Shown: positions 34,384 to 45,174, counted from the first letter of the stretch. The stretch: DNA of 64,000 nucleotides from Lentimonas sp. CC4 (GCF_902728235.1 NZ_CACVBO010000002.1:682001-746000), one strand, 5' to 3'. The notes: a model not told the origin generated them from the letters alone. Translations and numbers: made by a program.

Positions 34384-35952
34384 CTACTTTTTCTTTTTCA
34401 CTTTCTTGCCAGATGCTGGGCGATACTCAGTTAAGCGAGCCTGCATCTCTTGCACGACTTCGGGATACTCGTTGTAGAGGTTTTTCGTTTGGTTCACGTC
34501 GGCTTCGAGATCGTAGAGCTGTGCGGGTGGTGCACTCTTTTTGATTTTTCCGTTTTCGATATCACTGTTCTCGTTGCCGACAAATGAGATACAAGCAGGG
34601 CCACCTGCACCATGCGTGCCGGGTTTGCCCGTAAAGCCTCCGCTCCCCTTTGCGGGAATATAAACCCACTTACCTTTACGTAGTGATACGTGAGTGGATT
34701 TATTCGGGCAGAGCACTAGCTCCTCACGCAGAGGCGTTGTCGGATCACTGACCAGCGCGGGTAGTATATTGATACTATCTGCGAGTTGTTTCTTTTCGAT
34801 GGTTTGCCCTGTGATCGCGGCAAAGGTCGCGAGAAGATCGATACTACTAATCAATTGATCGGAAACTGTGTCAGGTTGGATCTTACCTGCCCATTTAGCG
34901 ATGAACGGCACACGGTGGCCGCCTTCCCATACACCAAACTTGAAGCCAAGTAGATCCGCGTTGATTCGGTGCCCTTTTTTAAAGGCATCTTGTCCGTTGT
35001 GATTAAACATGCCGCCATTATCACTCGTCACAATGATCAAGGTATTATCAGCCAACCCATTCTTTTCTAAACAGTCCACCAGCTGCCCGACCATCCAATC
35101 GAGTTCGTGAATAAAGTCACCATAGAGCCCAGCTTGGCTAGTGCCTTTTAAGTGTGCTGCTGGAGTGAATGGATGGTGGATGTTGGGCGTTGGGAAATAG
35201 AGGAAGAAGGGCTCATCCTTATTGTCCTCAATCCAAGTCACGGCTTTCTCAGTGAGCAGAGTGCCGGTCTTTTCATCGTCGTAAATCGCATGTGCTGCCT
35301 TCGCTCCGCCCACCTTGTTTTCGGTTTTCTTGCCTGCTTCCGGTGGATAGGTGGTCGTTACCGAATACGGCTTTTTGAAAGTGATCGGATCAGCTGGGTC
35401 GTAGCCGACGATGCTGTCGTTCTCGACATAGACATAAGGAAAACCGCTGTTCACTTTTGGCACGCCGAAGTAGTAATCGAAACCGAGCTCCAGTGGTCCC
35501 GGACGTAGCGGCTTGTTCCAGTCGGTCTTGCCTGTGCCGAAGCCGAGGTGCCATTTGCCAATCGCGGCCGTGGCATAGCCTTTGTTTTTAAACAGTTCAC
35601 CGAGCGTCAATTTGTTTGTATCAATCATCAACGACTGGAAGTGCCCGCACGGCCCCCAATAGCCTTTGCCGCCGTTCCCACGAAACGGATAGTTTCCAGT
35701 TAATACACCGTAGCGCGACGGCGAGCAAACAGCAGACGGCGAGTGTGCATCGGTGAAGCGACGCCCTTCGGCGGCGAGCTTGTCAATATTTGGCGTCTGC
35801 ACATGAGTGGCACCGTAACAGCCAAGGTCACCGTAGCCGACGTCATCGGCATAGACTAAGATTACATTCGGGAGCGATTCGGCGCGAACCGCCTGCCCCG
35901 AAAGGACGGAGAGGCAGAGCAGGCTGAGTTTGAATAAAGTTGTTTTTTTCAT
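34384..35952 (-). CDS. Secreted sulfatase (group B)
   Basis: 522 aa; signal peptide MKKTTLFKLSLLCLSVLSG. Motifs: YADDVGYGDLG, Cys76 in CSPSR followed by YGVLTGNYPFR, IGKWHLGFG and SDNGG. The LGFDYYFGVP and PYVYVEN segments match group B (6519 and 39509). It is the middle gene of the three-sulfatase operon (12 bp after the previous stop, 25 bp before the next start). The C-terminus ends in a short lysine run (KKVKKKK). Confidence 0.93.
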   Translation of the reverse strand: MKKTTLFKLSLLCLSVLSGQAVRAESLPNVILVYADDVGYGDLGCYGATHVQTPNIDKLAAEGRRFTDAHSPSAVCSPSRYGVLTGNYPFRGNGGKGYWGPCGHFQSLMIDTNKLTLGELFKNKGYATAAIGKWHLGFGTGKTDWNKPLRPGPLELGFDYYFGVPKVNSGFPYVYVENDSIVGYDPADPITFKKPYSVTTTYPPEAGKKTENKVGGAKAAHAIYDDEKTGTLLTEKAVTWIEDNKDEPFFLYFPTPNIHHPFTPAAHLKGTSQAGLYGDFIHELDWMVGQLVDCLEKNGLADNTLIIVTSDNGGMFNHNGQDAFKKGHRINADLLGFKFGVWEGGHRVPFIAKWAGKIQPDTVSDQLISSIDLLATFAAITGQTIEKKQLADSINILPALVSDPTTPLREELVLCPNKSTHVSLRKGKWVYIPAKGSGGFTGKPGTHGAGGPACISFVGNENSDIENGKIKKSAPPAQLYDLEADVNQTKNLYNEYPEVVQEMQARLTEYRPASGKKVKKKK

Positions 35953-35964
35953 GTGTGGATAGAG

Positions 35965-37470
35965 TTACTTTTTCTTTTTTTTCTTTGGGGCATGCGCACC
36001 TTTAAATTCGGTTTTAGCAGCGCCTTTCTCTGCATCAGATAGTTTCGCCCATTCGGTATTGTGATTACTGAGGATCGGCACCTCAGGAAAGAGCGTGCCT
36101 GTGGGACGTTGCTCGGAACCGCGCTCCATGTATTCGCCCAACTTCTCGCGAGTCTGTTCCGCTAATGCCATCATCTCAGAAGCACGTTCGGGATGTTGAG
36201 CGGCGACATTGCTCTTTTCCGCGGGATCAGTGGACAGATTGTAGAGCTCTGGCGATGCGGTCGGTTTCGCTTTGCCAGCTGCGGTGCTCCACCACGGCAT
36301 CTGCGCTTTAGTGCGTGGTAGGTGCAGTTTCCAATCGCCGACGCGCACCGCTTGTAGGTTTTCGCAGTTATAGTAATAGAAGGCCTCGCCTTCTGGACGG
36401 GCGATCTCCCCACCCTCAAATAATGGAGCGAGGCTGACGCCATCAAAGATGCGGTCACTTGGCAGTGGTTCGCCGATCAACTCACTCAGCGTCGGAAATA
36501 GATCCATCGCAATCACTGGAATGTCTGAAACCACTGGCTGAATCTGCCCCTTCCAATACAGGATGAACGGCACACGGTGCCCGCCTTCGAGCGAGACATA
36601 CTTCGTGCCACTATAAGGCTTCGAGTATTTCGCAGAGGTCGGGCCATTGTCAGAGCTAAAAATGACCAAGGTGTTCTCAAGAATGCCGTTGGCCTCGAGT
36701 GCGTTGAGAATTTCACCGATGCCCCAATCCACTTCTTGGATGATATCCCCTCGTGCTCCATCCTTGGAGGATTTTCTAAATTTGGAGCCAGCCTTAAAAG
36801 GTGTGTGCGGATAATTGTGCGCGTAGTAGATGAAGAAGGGCTGATCCTCCTGTCCTGAGCGAGCCGAATGGGTAAAATCTTCAATATGTTTCACCATACG
36901 CTCGGTGTAGAGGGTCGTTAGCTGATCAAGCGGTGTGTTTTGATAGATCACCTCTTTGCCATCATAAAAGCGCTTATCGTGCCCCATGTTCTCTGGCGCA
37001 CCGTAGTAATAGTCGAAGCCCTGATGCCAGTAGAGAAAGGGCTCTTGCATGCCGAGGTGCCACTTGCCGACCATTGCGGTGGTGTAGCCTTGCTTCTTAA
37101 ATTGCTCAGGAATGGTGATCTCGTCTGGGTGCAGGCCAAGAAACCAGTGTGCTTCACGTTTCGGGTTGATCCCCATGTAGAGGCCTGCTCGCTGTGGATA
37201 GGCACCCGTCAGAAAAGCTGCCCGTGAGGGCGAGCAAATCGAAGCACCCGTATGGAAATCGGTGAATTGCATGCCCTCGGCCGCCATGCGGTCGATGTTC
37301 GGCGTGCTGACTTTCGTCGCACCATAGCAGCTCACATCACTGTAGCCCATATCATCCATTAGGATGAAGATGACGTTCGGTCGAGGAGGTGTTGTTGTCT
37401 CGGCAAATGCAGAAGTCGAGAGCATTACAAGCAAGCCGGATACAACAGAATAAATTCTACGTTTCATCAT
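35965..37470 (-). CDS. Secreted sulfatase (group C)
   Basis: 501 aa from ATG 37470 (MMKRRIYSVVSGLLVML), preferred over an in-frame start at 37500 because it gives a normal signal peptide. MDDMGYSDVS and Cys79 in CSPSRAAFLTG are the active-site motifs, with GKWHLGM and SSDNGPTSA downstream. FYYYNCENLQAVRVGDWKLHLPR assigns it to group C. It is the first gene of the three-sulfatase operon; the 550 bp upstream are non-coding and repeat-bearing. The C-terminus is a basic tail ending in a run of lysines. Confidence 0.92.
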   Translation of the reverse strand: MMKRRIYSVVSGLLVMLSTSAFAETTTPPRPNVIFILMDDMGYSDVSCYGATKVSTPNIDRMAAEGMQFTDFHTGASICSPSRAAFLTGAYPQRAGLYMGINPKREAHWFLGLHPDEITIPEQFKKQGYTTAMVGKWHLGMQEPFLYWHQGFDYYYGAPENMGHDKRFYDGKEVIYQNTPLDQLTTLYTERMVKHIEDFTHSARSGQEDQPFFIYYAHNYPHTPFKAGSKFRKSSKDGARGDIIQEVDWGIGEILNALEANGILENTLVIFSSDNGPTSAKYSKPYSGTKYVSLEGGHRVPFILYWKGQIQPVVSDIPVIAMDLFPTLSELIGEPLPSDRIFDGVSLAPLFEGGEIARPEGEAFYYYNCENLQAVRVGDWKLHLPRTKAQMPWWSTAAGKAKPTASPELYNLSTDPAEKSNVAAQHPERASEMMALAEQTREKLGEYMERGSEQRPTGTLFPEVPILSNHNTEWAKLSDAEKGAAKTEFKGAHAPKKKKKK

Positions 37471-37724
37471 AGATACAGTGTTGTGCGGTCTCGGTTGCAT
37501 TTTGGGACAGTTCAGCCATGTTTACGCATCAATTTTGTCTAAGTAAGCCAATCCTAGTGTATTTTATTAAGAAATCCAACAACTGCTTACACAAGGTCGA
37601 TCTGTGATTAGACAGGAGTGAGGGGGTTGGGGTTATAGCTGAATATGAGTATTTGGATAGCAAAGTATACCAAAGAAACGCCCTAGCGTATATCACTTGA
37701 TCAAGGCATTCTGGAAAGTATTTT

Positions 37725-37823
37725 ACCACGGAGATCACAGAGGCACAGAGGCTTAGAGGACTGAGTGTCAGAGCAGAGCACGCGCTCCAATACAGCGTGA
37801 TGGCTCCGTGTCTTGGTGTTCTC
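37725..37823. repeat. Extragenic palindrome of the ACCACGGAG type
   Basis: ACCACGGAGATCACAGAGGC on the left and CTCCGTGTCTTGGTG on the right form an imperfect inverted repeat. Similar ACCACGGAG...CACAGAG sequences are scattered through many bacterial genomes (general knowledge). It sits in the 551-bp gap 37471-38021, which has no gene. Confidence 0.55.
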
Positions 37824-37859
37824 CAGCAAAGCGGGTGGTTCAAATGATACTGCACCCAG

Positions 37860-37938
37860 AATCACAAATCATGATGCGTGCTAGTATAAAGTAGAAGCGG
37901 CTTCCCCAGTATTCAAGCGGCTGGAAGCACGCTTCTAC
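37860..37938. repeat. Solitary ATCAC-N5-ATGAT repeat end plus GTAGAAGCG palindrome
   Basis: 37860-37886 matches the terminal repeat of the element at 58356-58599 (ATCAC AAATC ATGAT GCG...AGTATA). It runs straight into a second palindrome with arms GTAGAAGCG (37891-37899) and CGCTTCTAC (37930-37938). The composite lies downstream of the sulfatase ending at 38022. Confidence 0.6.
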
Positions 37939-38021
37939 TTTCGACAACTCTCCTTAAGTTAGTGGCATACGCGTTAAAGCTTAAGAATAAATTTTCTTCG
38001 TAGGATGATGTGAGTATAAAC

Positions 38022-39497
38022 TCAGTCCTTATTTTGAGGGTTGGGTAAACCATGCGGACGTTGATCGGACCCAACAACATTAACATCGCCTATCTCGAGA
38101 CGTGCCCGTTCCGCTTGCTTCATTAACTCGGCGGTCACTTCAGGATGTTGCGCAATGACGTTGTTCTTCTCGGCTGGGTCGGCATCGACATCAAACAACA
38201 GCGGCTTTTTTAGGCTCAGATACGGCTTGCGCGGTGCGGTTCCTTTTTTTGCCCAATAGGGCTGATCGTTGATCGTGCGCGGCAGGTGCAGCTTCCATTG
38301 CTCGTTCCGCACCCCCTGTAGATTTACACCATTATAATAGTAGAAATACTCGTGCGGGCTTTCATCCGTTTTACCTGTCAGCAGGTCGAGGATGTCTTTA
38401 CCGTCCAGTGTGACTCCCTTCGGTAGTTCGGCTCCTGCAACATCACAGAATAGCGGCAGTAGATCCATGCTGGTAATCATGGCGTCCGAGACTTGGCCCG
38501 CAGGGATATGTGTCGGCCAAGAGAAGATCGCCGGCACGCGGTGCCCTCCTTCCATTGTGACATATTTCCCGCCTGTAAAAGGCTTTGCTGAACCGTGTCG
38601 TGCGGGGCCGTTGTCCGATAGGAAGACGATCAATGTATTGTCACTGAGGCCTGCGGCCTCCACGGCATCAACCACCTGTCCAACACTGTCATCGAGCTCC
38701 AACACAAAATCGCCAAACTTGCCTGCCTTCTTCCCCGCAGTGCCTTTGAAAGGCTTACTCGGCAAAATCGGATCATGCGCAATGTGATGTGCGAAATAGA
38801 TGAAAAACGGTTGCTCGTGCTCTGCTTTGATGAAGTCGACGATCTCGTCGGTATAGAGCTTCGTGACTGCAGTAAATGGGACATCTACATCAACCGCTTC
38901 TCTGTTCCGGTAGATGGTGCGTTCGTCTACGCGTTCTTTCACGGTGCTATAGTTGCTGTGTAATCCGAGATAATCATCGAATCCTGCATCGAGCGGATGC
39001 GAACCCTCGACATGAAACCCGAGGTGCCACTTCCCCACCATCTTGGTGGTGTAGCCTGCCGACTGCAGCAATTCGGGCATCGTGACCTCTTCCGGCGCGA
39101 TGCCATACTGAGCATATTTCTCTGTCGGGTGCCTCGAGATTGGATGGCCTGCACGCATGGGATAGCGACCCGTCATCAGCGCCGCACGCGAGGGGCCGCA
39201 GACATTCGCGCCGACCAGACAGTCCGTCGACCGCAAGCCTGCTGCAGCCAATCGGTCGAGTTCGGGGGTCTTTAACTTCGAGCCATAGCAGCCTACATCG
39301 CCATAACCAAGGTCATCGGCAAAAATGAGAATGATGTTTGGTTTCGACAGGCTCACCACAGGTGGTTTCGACCCTTCGGCTTCGCTCTGGGCAGACAGGC
39401 TCACCACAGGTGGCTTTCCGGCATCAGCCATCGCAACGGCCGAGACTAGACTAGCGATCGCGACAACCAGTGCCTGAGTGAGTTTGAGTGGATGCAT
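38022..39497 (-). CDS. Secreted sulfatase (group C) with repeat-encoded insert after the signal peptide
   Basis: 491 aa from ATG 39497 ([12 protein letters not shown]), preferred because an in-frame start at 39518 would overlap the upstream gene. [11 protein letters not shown] and Cys100 in CGPSR are the active-site motifs; GKWHLGF and SDNGPARH follow. [14 protein letters not shown] gives group C. Between the signal peptide and KPNIILIF lies a doubled KPPVVSLS segment (residues ~27-51) encoded by an extragenic-type repeat (39338-39416) inserted in frame; the same kind of insert occurs in the sulfatase at 48748. It forms a two-gene operon with the sulfatase at 39509, 11 bp apart. Confidence 0.92.
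   Translation of the reverse strand: MHPLKLTQALVVAIASLVSAVAMADAGKPPVVSLSAQSEAEGSKPPVVSLSKPNIILIFADDLGYGDVGCYGSKLKTPELDRLAAAGLRSTDCLVGANVCGPSRAALMTGRYPMRAGHPISRHPTEKYAQYGIAPEEVTMPELLQSAGYTTKMVGKWHLGFHVEGSHPLDAGFDDYLGLHSNYSTVKERVDERTIYRNREAVDVDVPFTAVTKLYTDEIVDFIKAEHEQPFFIYFAHHIAHDPILPSKPFKGTAGKKAGKFGDFVLELDDSVGQVVDAVEAAGLSDNTLIVFLSDNGPARHGSAKPFTGGKYVTMEGGHRVPAIFSWPTHIPAGQVSDAMITSMDLLPLFCDVAGAELPKGVTLDGKDILDLLTGKTDESPHEYFYYYNGVNLQGVRNEQWKLHLPRTINDQPYWAKKGTAPRKPYLSLKKPLLFDVDADPAEKNNVIAQHPEVTAELMKQAERARLEIGDVNVVGSDQRPHGLPNPQNKD
39338..39416. repeat. Palindromic repeat inside a sulfatase coding sequence
   Basis: Two copies of AGGCTCACCACAGGTGG flank a CCCTTCGGCTTCGCTCTGGG core. This CTTCG/GCTCA type of repeat is normally extragenic. 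Here it encodes, in frame, the residues between signal peptide and catalytic domain. A homologous copy is at 50098-50180. Confidence 0.8.
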
Positions 39498-39508
39498 TGA
39501 TTTTCTCT

Positions 39509-41005
39509 CTATTTCCAAATTTGGATCTTGTTGGTATCATTTGGCACCTTCGGCCCGTCCGTGCTGCGGCCTTGGTCGACATACGCCTGTAGCTGTGCCA
39601 CTAAATGCTCGACGACTTCTGGGTTTGAATCAAACAAGTTGGTCGTCTCTGCGGGGTCTGCTTCTAAGTCGTAGAGTTGCCCCTTTGGAGAGCCTTTGAT
39701 TGCTTTATGCTTAAAACCGCCCGAGCCCTTAGAGAGCACGAGCTTCCACTTGCCCTCGCGGTAAGCGAAGTGCCCTTTGATCGTGTGATGAACGATCCCT
39801 TTCCGGCTGGTTTCAATCTCTTTGCCCTCTAGGGCAGGTAGAAAACTGACACTATCCTCGGCGGCATTGGCAGGCAATTTCGCGTCTGTCAGTGCGGCGC
39901 AGGTTGCCATGAAATCTGTTAGGCAAATAGTTGCATCGCTGGTGGTGCCAGCTTTCACTTCGGCAGGCCATTTCACAATGAACGGCACACGGTGCCCCCC
40001 CTCCCAAATGTCGGACTTGTAGCCACGATAGTGTGCGCTGGGGAAATGCCCCTCAGCTTCCATCTCTGCGACACCTGCCTGTGTATATGAGCAGCCGTTA
40101 TCGCTGGAAACAATGAGTAAAGTGTTCTTCGAAAAACCAGCATCGTCTAAGGCCTGCACAATCGTTCCGACAAAGTCATCGGTCTGCATCATGAAATCAC
40201 CATAGGCGCCCAATCCGCTTTTTCCCTGCCACTTAGGAGTGGGCACGATCGGTGTATGCGGCGATGGCAGTGACAAATAGGCGAAGAACGGTTGCTCACT
40301 GTTTTGACGTTGAATGAATTCAACCGATTTCTCCGTCAACTCATCTAGCACATTCATCACTTCGAAATCAGGTTCGGCCGGTCCCCTGCGCTTCGGGTGT
40401 GGCTCTTTCATCACCGTGGCTTCGCCAACAAACTTGTTGTTCTCGATATAGATATAAGGCGCCATATCGAGCGAACCCGAAATCCCGAAGAAATAGTCGA
40501 AGCCTAGATCATAGGGGCCGGAAGTAAGTGTCCCGTTCTTCCAATCGATATTTCTCAACCCTTTACCTTTTGGGAAATTCATCCCGATGTGCCATTTACC
40601 GATCATGGCGGTGTTGTAGCCCTGCCCTTTGAGCAAGCTAGCAACCGTCATACGATCCGTAGGGATCAGAGGCTTGCCGAAACCATTGAGCACCCCGCCC
40701 TGTTTTGTGGTGCGCCAATTATAGCGCCCCGTCATTAAACTATAGCGAGATGGCGTGCAAACAGAGGAACTCGTATGCGCATCGGTAAAGATCATGCCCT
40801 CTTTCGCCATTTGATCCATATGTGGCGTGGGGATTTTACAACGCTCTGGGTTGAGCACCTGCACATCACCATAGCCCATGTCATCCATGAAAATGAAGAC
40901 AATATTGGGCTTTTCGTCAGGTGAACCCGCTCCGAAACTAATGATCGGGGACGACAGCATCGCCCATATTGCAACCAGGACTGCTAAATGTGGATTAGAC
41001 TTCAT
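39509..41005 (-). CDS. Secreted sulfatase (group B)
   Basis: 498 aa from ATG 41005 ([14 protein letters not shown]); an ATG at 41017 is an alternative. [16 protein letters not shown] and Cys83 in [16 protein letters not shown] make it a close paralogue of the sulfatase at 6519. IGKWHIGM and SSDNGCSYT follow. The C-terminus [18 protein letters not shown] is complete. It is the first gene of a two-sulfatase operon whose second member starts 11 bp downstream. The divergent DUF1800 gene lies 459 bp upstream. Confidence 0.93.
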   Translation of the reverse strand: MKSNPHLAVLVAIWAMLSSPIISFGAGSPDEKPNIVFIFMDDMGYGDVQVLNPERCKIPTPHMDQMAKEGMIFTDAHTSSSVCTPSRYSLMTGRYNWRTTKQGGVLNGFGKPLIPTDRMTVASLLKGQGYNTAMIGKWHIGMNFPKGKGLRNIDWKNGTLTSGPYDLGFDYFFGISGSLDMAPYIYIENNKFVGEATVMKEPHPKRRGPAEPDFEVMNVLDELTEKSVEFIQRQNSEQPFFAYLSLPSPHTPIVPTPKWQGKSGLGAYGDFMMQTDDFVGTIVQALDDAGFSKNTLLIVSSDNGCSYTQAGVAEMEAEGHFPSAHYRGYKSDIWEGGHRVPFIVKWPAEVKAGTTSDATICLTDFMATCAALTDAKLPANAAEDSVSFLPALEGKEIETSRKGIVHHTIKGHFAYREGKWKLVLSKGSGGFKHKAIKGSPKGQLYDLEADPAETTNLFDSNPEVVEHLVAQLQAYVDQGRSTDGPKVPNDTNKIQIWK

Positions 41006-41463
41006 AAAATACCTCATCCTTTTAGCATATTTTCACTTTGTGTTCTTACCATCAAATTATACAGCACAAAAGTGGGGGCATTTGGCTACGAATCCATGTC
41101 GCATCATAATAAATCCTCCTCATTTCGTCTATAACTGGTTCAAGTTACTTGTTGAATGATGCCAAAAGAGACTCACAAATGATAGAATGGGGCATCAGAA
41201 TAAACCAGCGCTCCCTCTTTAGGTTTCGTTGTAACACAACAAGAAGATACCCCAAAGCTCAGTGAGCACTATAGCTCAAAAGCAGGGAGATGAATCACGC
41301 ATTTACGATGAAATGACTATAAATCATTGACTGTAAATGGACAACGCACTTTTTCTGGCCCGATTAGCTGGCCAAATACTTTCTGTAGAAACTCTAATAC
41401 GCAAACACTCGAAACTACCCGATGAACTATCAGTTTCATAAAGCCCGAATTAAAGAAAACATA
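41006..41463. other. Divergent intergenic region, no gene
   Basis: AT-rich and non-coding, between the - strand sulfatase pair and the + strand DUF1800 gene; it must contain both promoters. A weak ATCAC...GATGA...ACTATA arrangement near 41294-41322 vaguely resembles the dispersed repeat end but is too divergent to claim. Confidence 0.5.
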
Positions 41464-44400
41464 ATGAAAACCATCATCGCTATCGTGTGCTTTATCTCGG
41501 TTTCATTTGTTTCTCACGCTGCCCCCTTGGTGCAACTTTCTGGCGACATGACGCCAGAGGCTAGTTCCACGAACCTTGCAGTCAGTATTGCTGGCAATAC
41601 GGGATCGAACTCAGCGAATACGTCCACCACCACTGGCTATTGGACCAGCGCATCGGCGACGACCAACTCGACTTCGACCGAAAGCATTCACAATGCGATC
41701 ACCTTAACCGTGTCTGGCCTCGCAGATACAGAGGTGATTGCGCTGACACACATCGCTTTCGACTATGTCCGGCTGACATTGAACGGTTCGACACCGATTC
41801 TAGATCTATATATCGATAGAGGAGATGGATACGGTGACTCCATTTTAACCGTCAACGATGATCCGACTAGCGCCAACCAAACAGATGCGATTTCCTTCCC
41901 CACGCACCTCACACTTCAGAACGGGGACTCGATTACATTCGGATTCTCGTTTGCCGATGCCCATGGGCTCGAGAGTCGGACGCACCTCATTGATAATTTC
42001 ACTCTCAGTGGCACGACCTACTCCACCGCGGAGAATCTGGGCATACGCTTTGCCGAACTCTCCGGAGAGGCGACCCCAGATTATGTCGATGAACTGTTAG
42101 ATGTCAGTATTACTGGCAACACCGGCTACAACGCAGACGCGAGAGGCTCAGACTTTGTCGCTTACTGGACGAGTTCGGATGCGACTTCGAGTGATCCATC
42201 CAATACGGATATTCACAATGCCTTCACCTTCACGGCGACTGGGTTAACTGGCGAAGAATCGATTGATCTAACTGCGCTACGTTTTGATTTTACCAGATTA
42301 CAGCTGAATTCATCCAATCCTCAGATGAATATCTACCTTAATACAGGCGATGGCTATGGAGATCCGATTTATGTCTTTACCAATTCGACCACACTGACTG
42401 ATCAAACAGATCTAGTCTCCTTAAATACCACTATTACTTTAACGAATGGAGAGTCCGCCACCTTTGGATTTTCGTTTGGAGATGTGCGCGGAGGAACGAA
42501 TCGCACACATTTCATAGACAATCTAATCCTCTACGGCAGCTATGACCTCGATTCAGGAACCGACAGAGTGGACCTGAATAATAATGGTGTCGGCGACATC
42601 TGGGAATATCGCTTCAATGCGACTGAGTTAGTGAGTGATGCTGCAACGAAGGCTCAGGATTATGATGGAGATGGGATTTCAAACATCGATGAATCCATTG
42701 CCGGAACCGATCCTTTCGACGCCCTTTCACGTCTAGATCTCAAGATTAAGCATGATGAGACAGAGGGCTTAATGCTATCCCTTCCAACACAGCGCGGGAA
42801 AGGCTACACCATCTTCGGAGGGAATCGCCTAAGTCCCGAAGACTGGGATCCAGAGAATCTGCAATTTGAAGGAAGCGGTAACGAAATGGATTTCTCGATC
42901 ACCTCCAATGACGACACTTACTTCTTTCAAGCGGTTGTGGATGACATCGATACTGACGAAGATCGAGTCTCACGCTGGGAAGAACTACAACTTGCTGGAT
43001 TTACAGATGATGACGCCACTTCTGGCGATGATGAGAACATCACAGATTTCGATCGGCTCAAGAGTATCGCCCAGGCGGCATTACAATCCTCCCTCACGAT
43101 CTCCACCGATCAGCACGTGCTCTATGAGCTCGAAAATATACCTGCGACTGTCACCTTCACCCGCTACAGCACTCGATCCGATGACTTGCTGAACCTAGAG
43201 CGAGCAGAAACCTTTCAGATCACTGATACCACCAAGGTGGCTTCAAATGCGGCATCTGCGAGCGATTACTTCCTCACCGATACCAACGGCAGCCCATTAA
43301 CGAACGGCCTGCTGACAATGCCTGCTGGAGTGGCCTCGGTGCAAATATCCATACACCCCATCGCTGACGGCGTCATTGAGTCCGACGAGCAGCTAACACT
43401 CACCGTCGGAGATGCGAACCTGAATCTATGGATTTCAGATGCGGAAACAATGCCATCAGCCGATTACATCGCCATTTCCCAAGCAGGCCATTTCCTATCA
43501 CAAGCCTCCATGGGCGGCACACCCGAAATCATCTCTGCGCTCGCCAATGAAATCAGAGACAATGGCTACCTGACCGCCTGTGAAGCGTGGATCGATGACC
43601 AACTCACCCTGCCGAGAGAATCCACCATTACCCAGGATTGCTACGACCACCAGCTAACCTTCTTGGAAGGAAACTCGGTTCCCTCCATCAACATTCAAAA
43701 CTTTGAATTCGTTTGGTGGGGCAAAATGATTCAGACCAACGAACAGCTGCGGCACCGTGTCGCGTTTTCCCTCAGCCAGGTATTTGTGACTTCATCTGCC
43801 TTTTGGGCCAATCAAGAACGTAACAACGTCTGGGAGTCCTATACTTCCTATTACGACAGCCTGATGGACCTAGCCTATTCGACACACCGCGATTTGCTTG
43901 AATCCATCAGCTACGACCCATTCATGGGCGTTTATTTATCCTCCGCTCAGAACCGTAAAGAAGATGTATCCTTAGGAACCTATCCCGACGAGAACTACGC
44001 CCGCGAGGTCATGCAGCTCTTTTCATGCGGTGTGTATTCACAAGATCAATACGGCGAATACCTCTTGGATGCAAACGACGATCGCATCGAAAACTATGAC
44101 AATGACGACATCAAAGAGCTGGCCCAAGTGTTCACCGGCTTAAGTTTGACGTCATCGGAGGGCGTCGGCGCCGACTTTGATTCACCGAGAAGCAACCTGG
44201 GATCCAGATACCAATTCCCCATGATCATGGTCGACAGCTACCACGACACCTCCTCGAAAGTGCTCTTGGACGGCACCGTGCTCGCAGCAGGACAATCAGG
44301 GGAACAAGACATTTCAGATGTATTAGACCGTCTAGCGGTGCACCCGAGCACCGCACCACATTTGTCTCGTCTACTCATCAAACGATTCACCAACTCCAAC

Positions 44401-45174
44401 CCAACCAGCGCATATATCGGTCGCGTGACCGAAGCATGGCGCGGCGAAGGCACGTATGGCAATGGCGAGATCGGCAACTTTGTCAGCGTCATCAAGGCGA
44501 TCTTACTCGACCCCGAAGCGCGACTCGGAGTGGATTATGCAGTCGACGAAACGACTGGCGCGATCACAGCCACCCCCACCCTCGCGACCGCTGGAAGAAT
44601 CAAGGAGCCGATCCTAAAATGGACGCAATTCTACCGCTTCGCTCAAGCCCTCTCTGGTGACGAGGACGGCCTGATCCGTGTCCAAGCAAAAACAAAACAG
44701 GCAGCGAATGATCAGACTCCCGATTTCGGACAGATCCCCATGCGGGCGCCGTCCGTCTTTAACTACTATGACTCGGACCACTCCCCTTCCGTTGGAGATC
44801 TAGCCGAAGCCGAAATCACCTACGGCCTGCACTTAACTTCACCGGAATCAGAGATTTTGACGCCATACATCATTAATCAATTTGAGAGTTTCTACGAGAT
44901 TGTGAATGCAGATGAGCCCGTCAGCTTTTCCAGCTACAATAGTTATGTCTTCAGTATCGATTATAGTTACCTCGGCTATCTCTATCGTAAAAACCAAGAG
45001 GTCGCGGGCTTCATTGATGACGTCAACTTATGGCTCTGTAACGGCCAAATCTCCCCCGAGCTCAAAGGCAAGCTCGTGACCATCGCGAATGCCAATGGCG
45101 CAGGCTCTCGAGAGAACTTCACTAAAATTTTATCCATCCTCTTTAATTCCTCCGACTTCAGCGTTGCCTACTAA
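41464..45174 (+). CDS. Exported DUF1800 protein with N-terminal duplicated beta domains
   Basis: 1236 aa from ATG 41464, which begins a signal peptide (MKTIIAIVCFISVSFVSHAA). Two homologous ~165-residue beta domains follow (LSGDMTPEASS...SIAGNTG and LSGEATPDYVD...SITGNTG). A calcium-binding DxDGDG-type segment (DLNNNGVGDIWEYRF, DYDGDGISNIDE) comes next, then a Calx-beta-like domain (~residues 535-665). The DUF1800 domain covers residues ~665-1236, with LRHRVAFSLSQVF, DENYAREVMQLFSCGVY and APSVFNYY. DUF1800 genes are nearly always paired with a DUF1501 gene, as here (31 bp downstream). The biochemical role is unknown; the architecture suggests a large surface or periplasmic protein. Confidence 0.9.
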   Translation: MKTIIAIVCFISVSFVSHAAPLVQLSGDMTPEASSTNLAVSIAGNTGSNSANTSTTTGYWTSASATTNSTSTESIHNAITLTVSGLADTEVIALTHIAFDYVRLTLNGSTPILDLYIDRGDGYGDSILTVNDDPTSANQTDAISFPTHLTLQNGDSITFGFSFADAHGLESRTHLIDNFTLSGTTYSTAENLGIRFAELSGEATPDYVDELLDVSITGNTGYNADARGSDFVAYWTSSDATSSDPSNTDIHNAFTFTATGLTGEESIDLTALRFDFTRLQLNSSNPQMNIYLNTGDGYGDPIYVFTNSTTLTDQTDLVSLNTTITLTNGESATFGFSFGDVRGGTNRTHFIDNLILYGSYDLDSGTDRVDLNNNGVGDIWEYRFNATELVSDAATKAQDYDGDGISNIDESIAGTDPFDALSRLDLKIKHDETEGLMLSLPTQRGKGYTIFGGNRLSPEDWDPENLQFEGSGNEMDFSITSNDDTYFFQAVVDDIDTDEDRVSRWEELQLAGFTDDDATSGDDENITDFDRLKSIAQAALQSSLTISTDQHVLYELENIPATVTFTRYSTRSDDLLNLERAETFQITDTTKVASNAASASDYFLTDTNGSPLTNGLLTMPAGVASVQISIHPIADGVIESDEQLTLTVGDANLNLWISDAETMPSADYIAISQAGHFLSQASMGGTPEIISALANEIRDNGYLTACEAWIDDQLTLPRESTITQDCYDHQLTFLEGNSVPSINIQNFEFVWWGKMIQTNEQLRHRVAFSLSQVFVTSSAFWANQERNNVWESYTSYYDSLMDLAYSTHRDLLESISYDPFMGVYLSSAQNRKEDVSLGTYPDENYAREVMQLFSCGVYSQDQYGEYLLDANDDRIENYDNDDIKELAQVFTGLSLTSSEGVGADFDSPRSNLGSRYQFPMIMVDSYHDTSSKVLLDGTVLAAGQSGEQDISDVLDRLAVHPSTAPHLSRLLIKRFTNSNPTSAYIGRVTEAWRGEGTYGNGEIGNFVSVIKAILLDPEARLGVDYAVDETTGAITATPTLATAGRIKEPILKWTQFYRFAQALSGDEDGLIRVQAKTKQAANDQTPDFGQIPMRAPSVFNYYDSDHSPSVGDLAEAEITYGLHLTSPESEILTPYIINQFESFYEIVNADEPVSFSSYNSYVFSIDYSYLGYLYRKNQEVAGFIDDVNLWLCNGQISPELKGKLVTIANANGAGSRENFTKILSILFNSSDFSVAY

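Noticed and set aside
41294-41322. Further copy of the ATCAC-N5-GTGAT motif upstream of the DUF1800 gene
   Set aside because: Spacing and the second half-site do not match the other copies.
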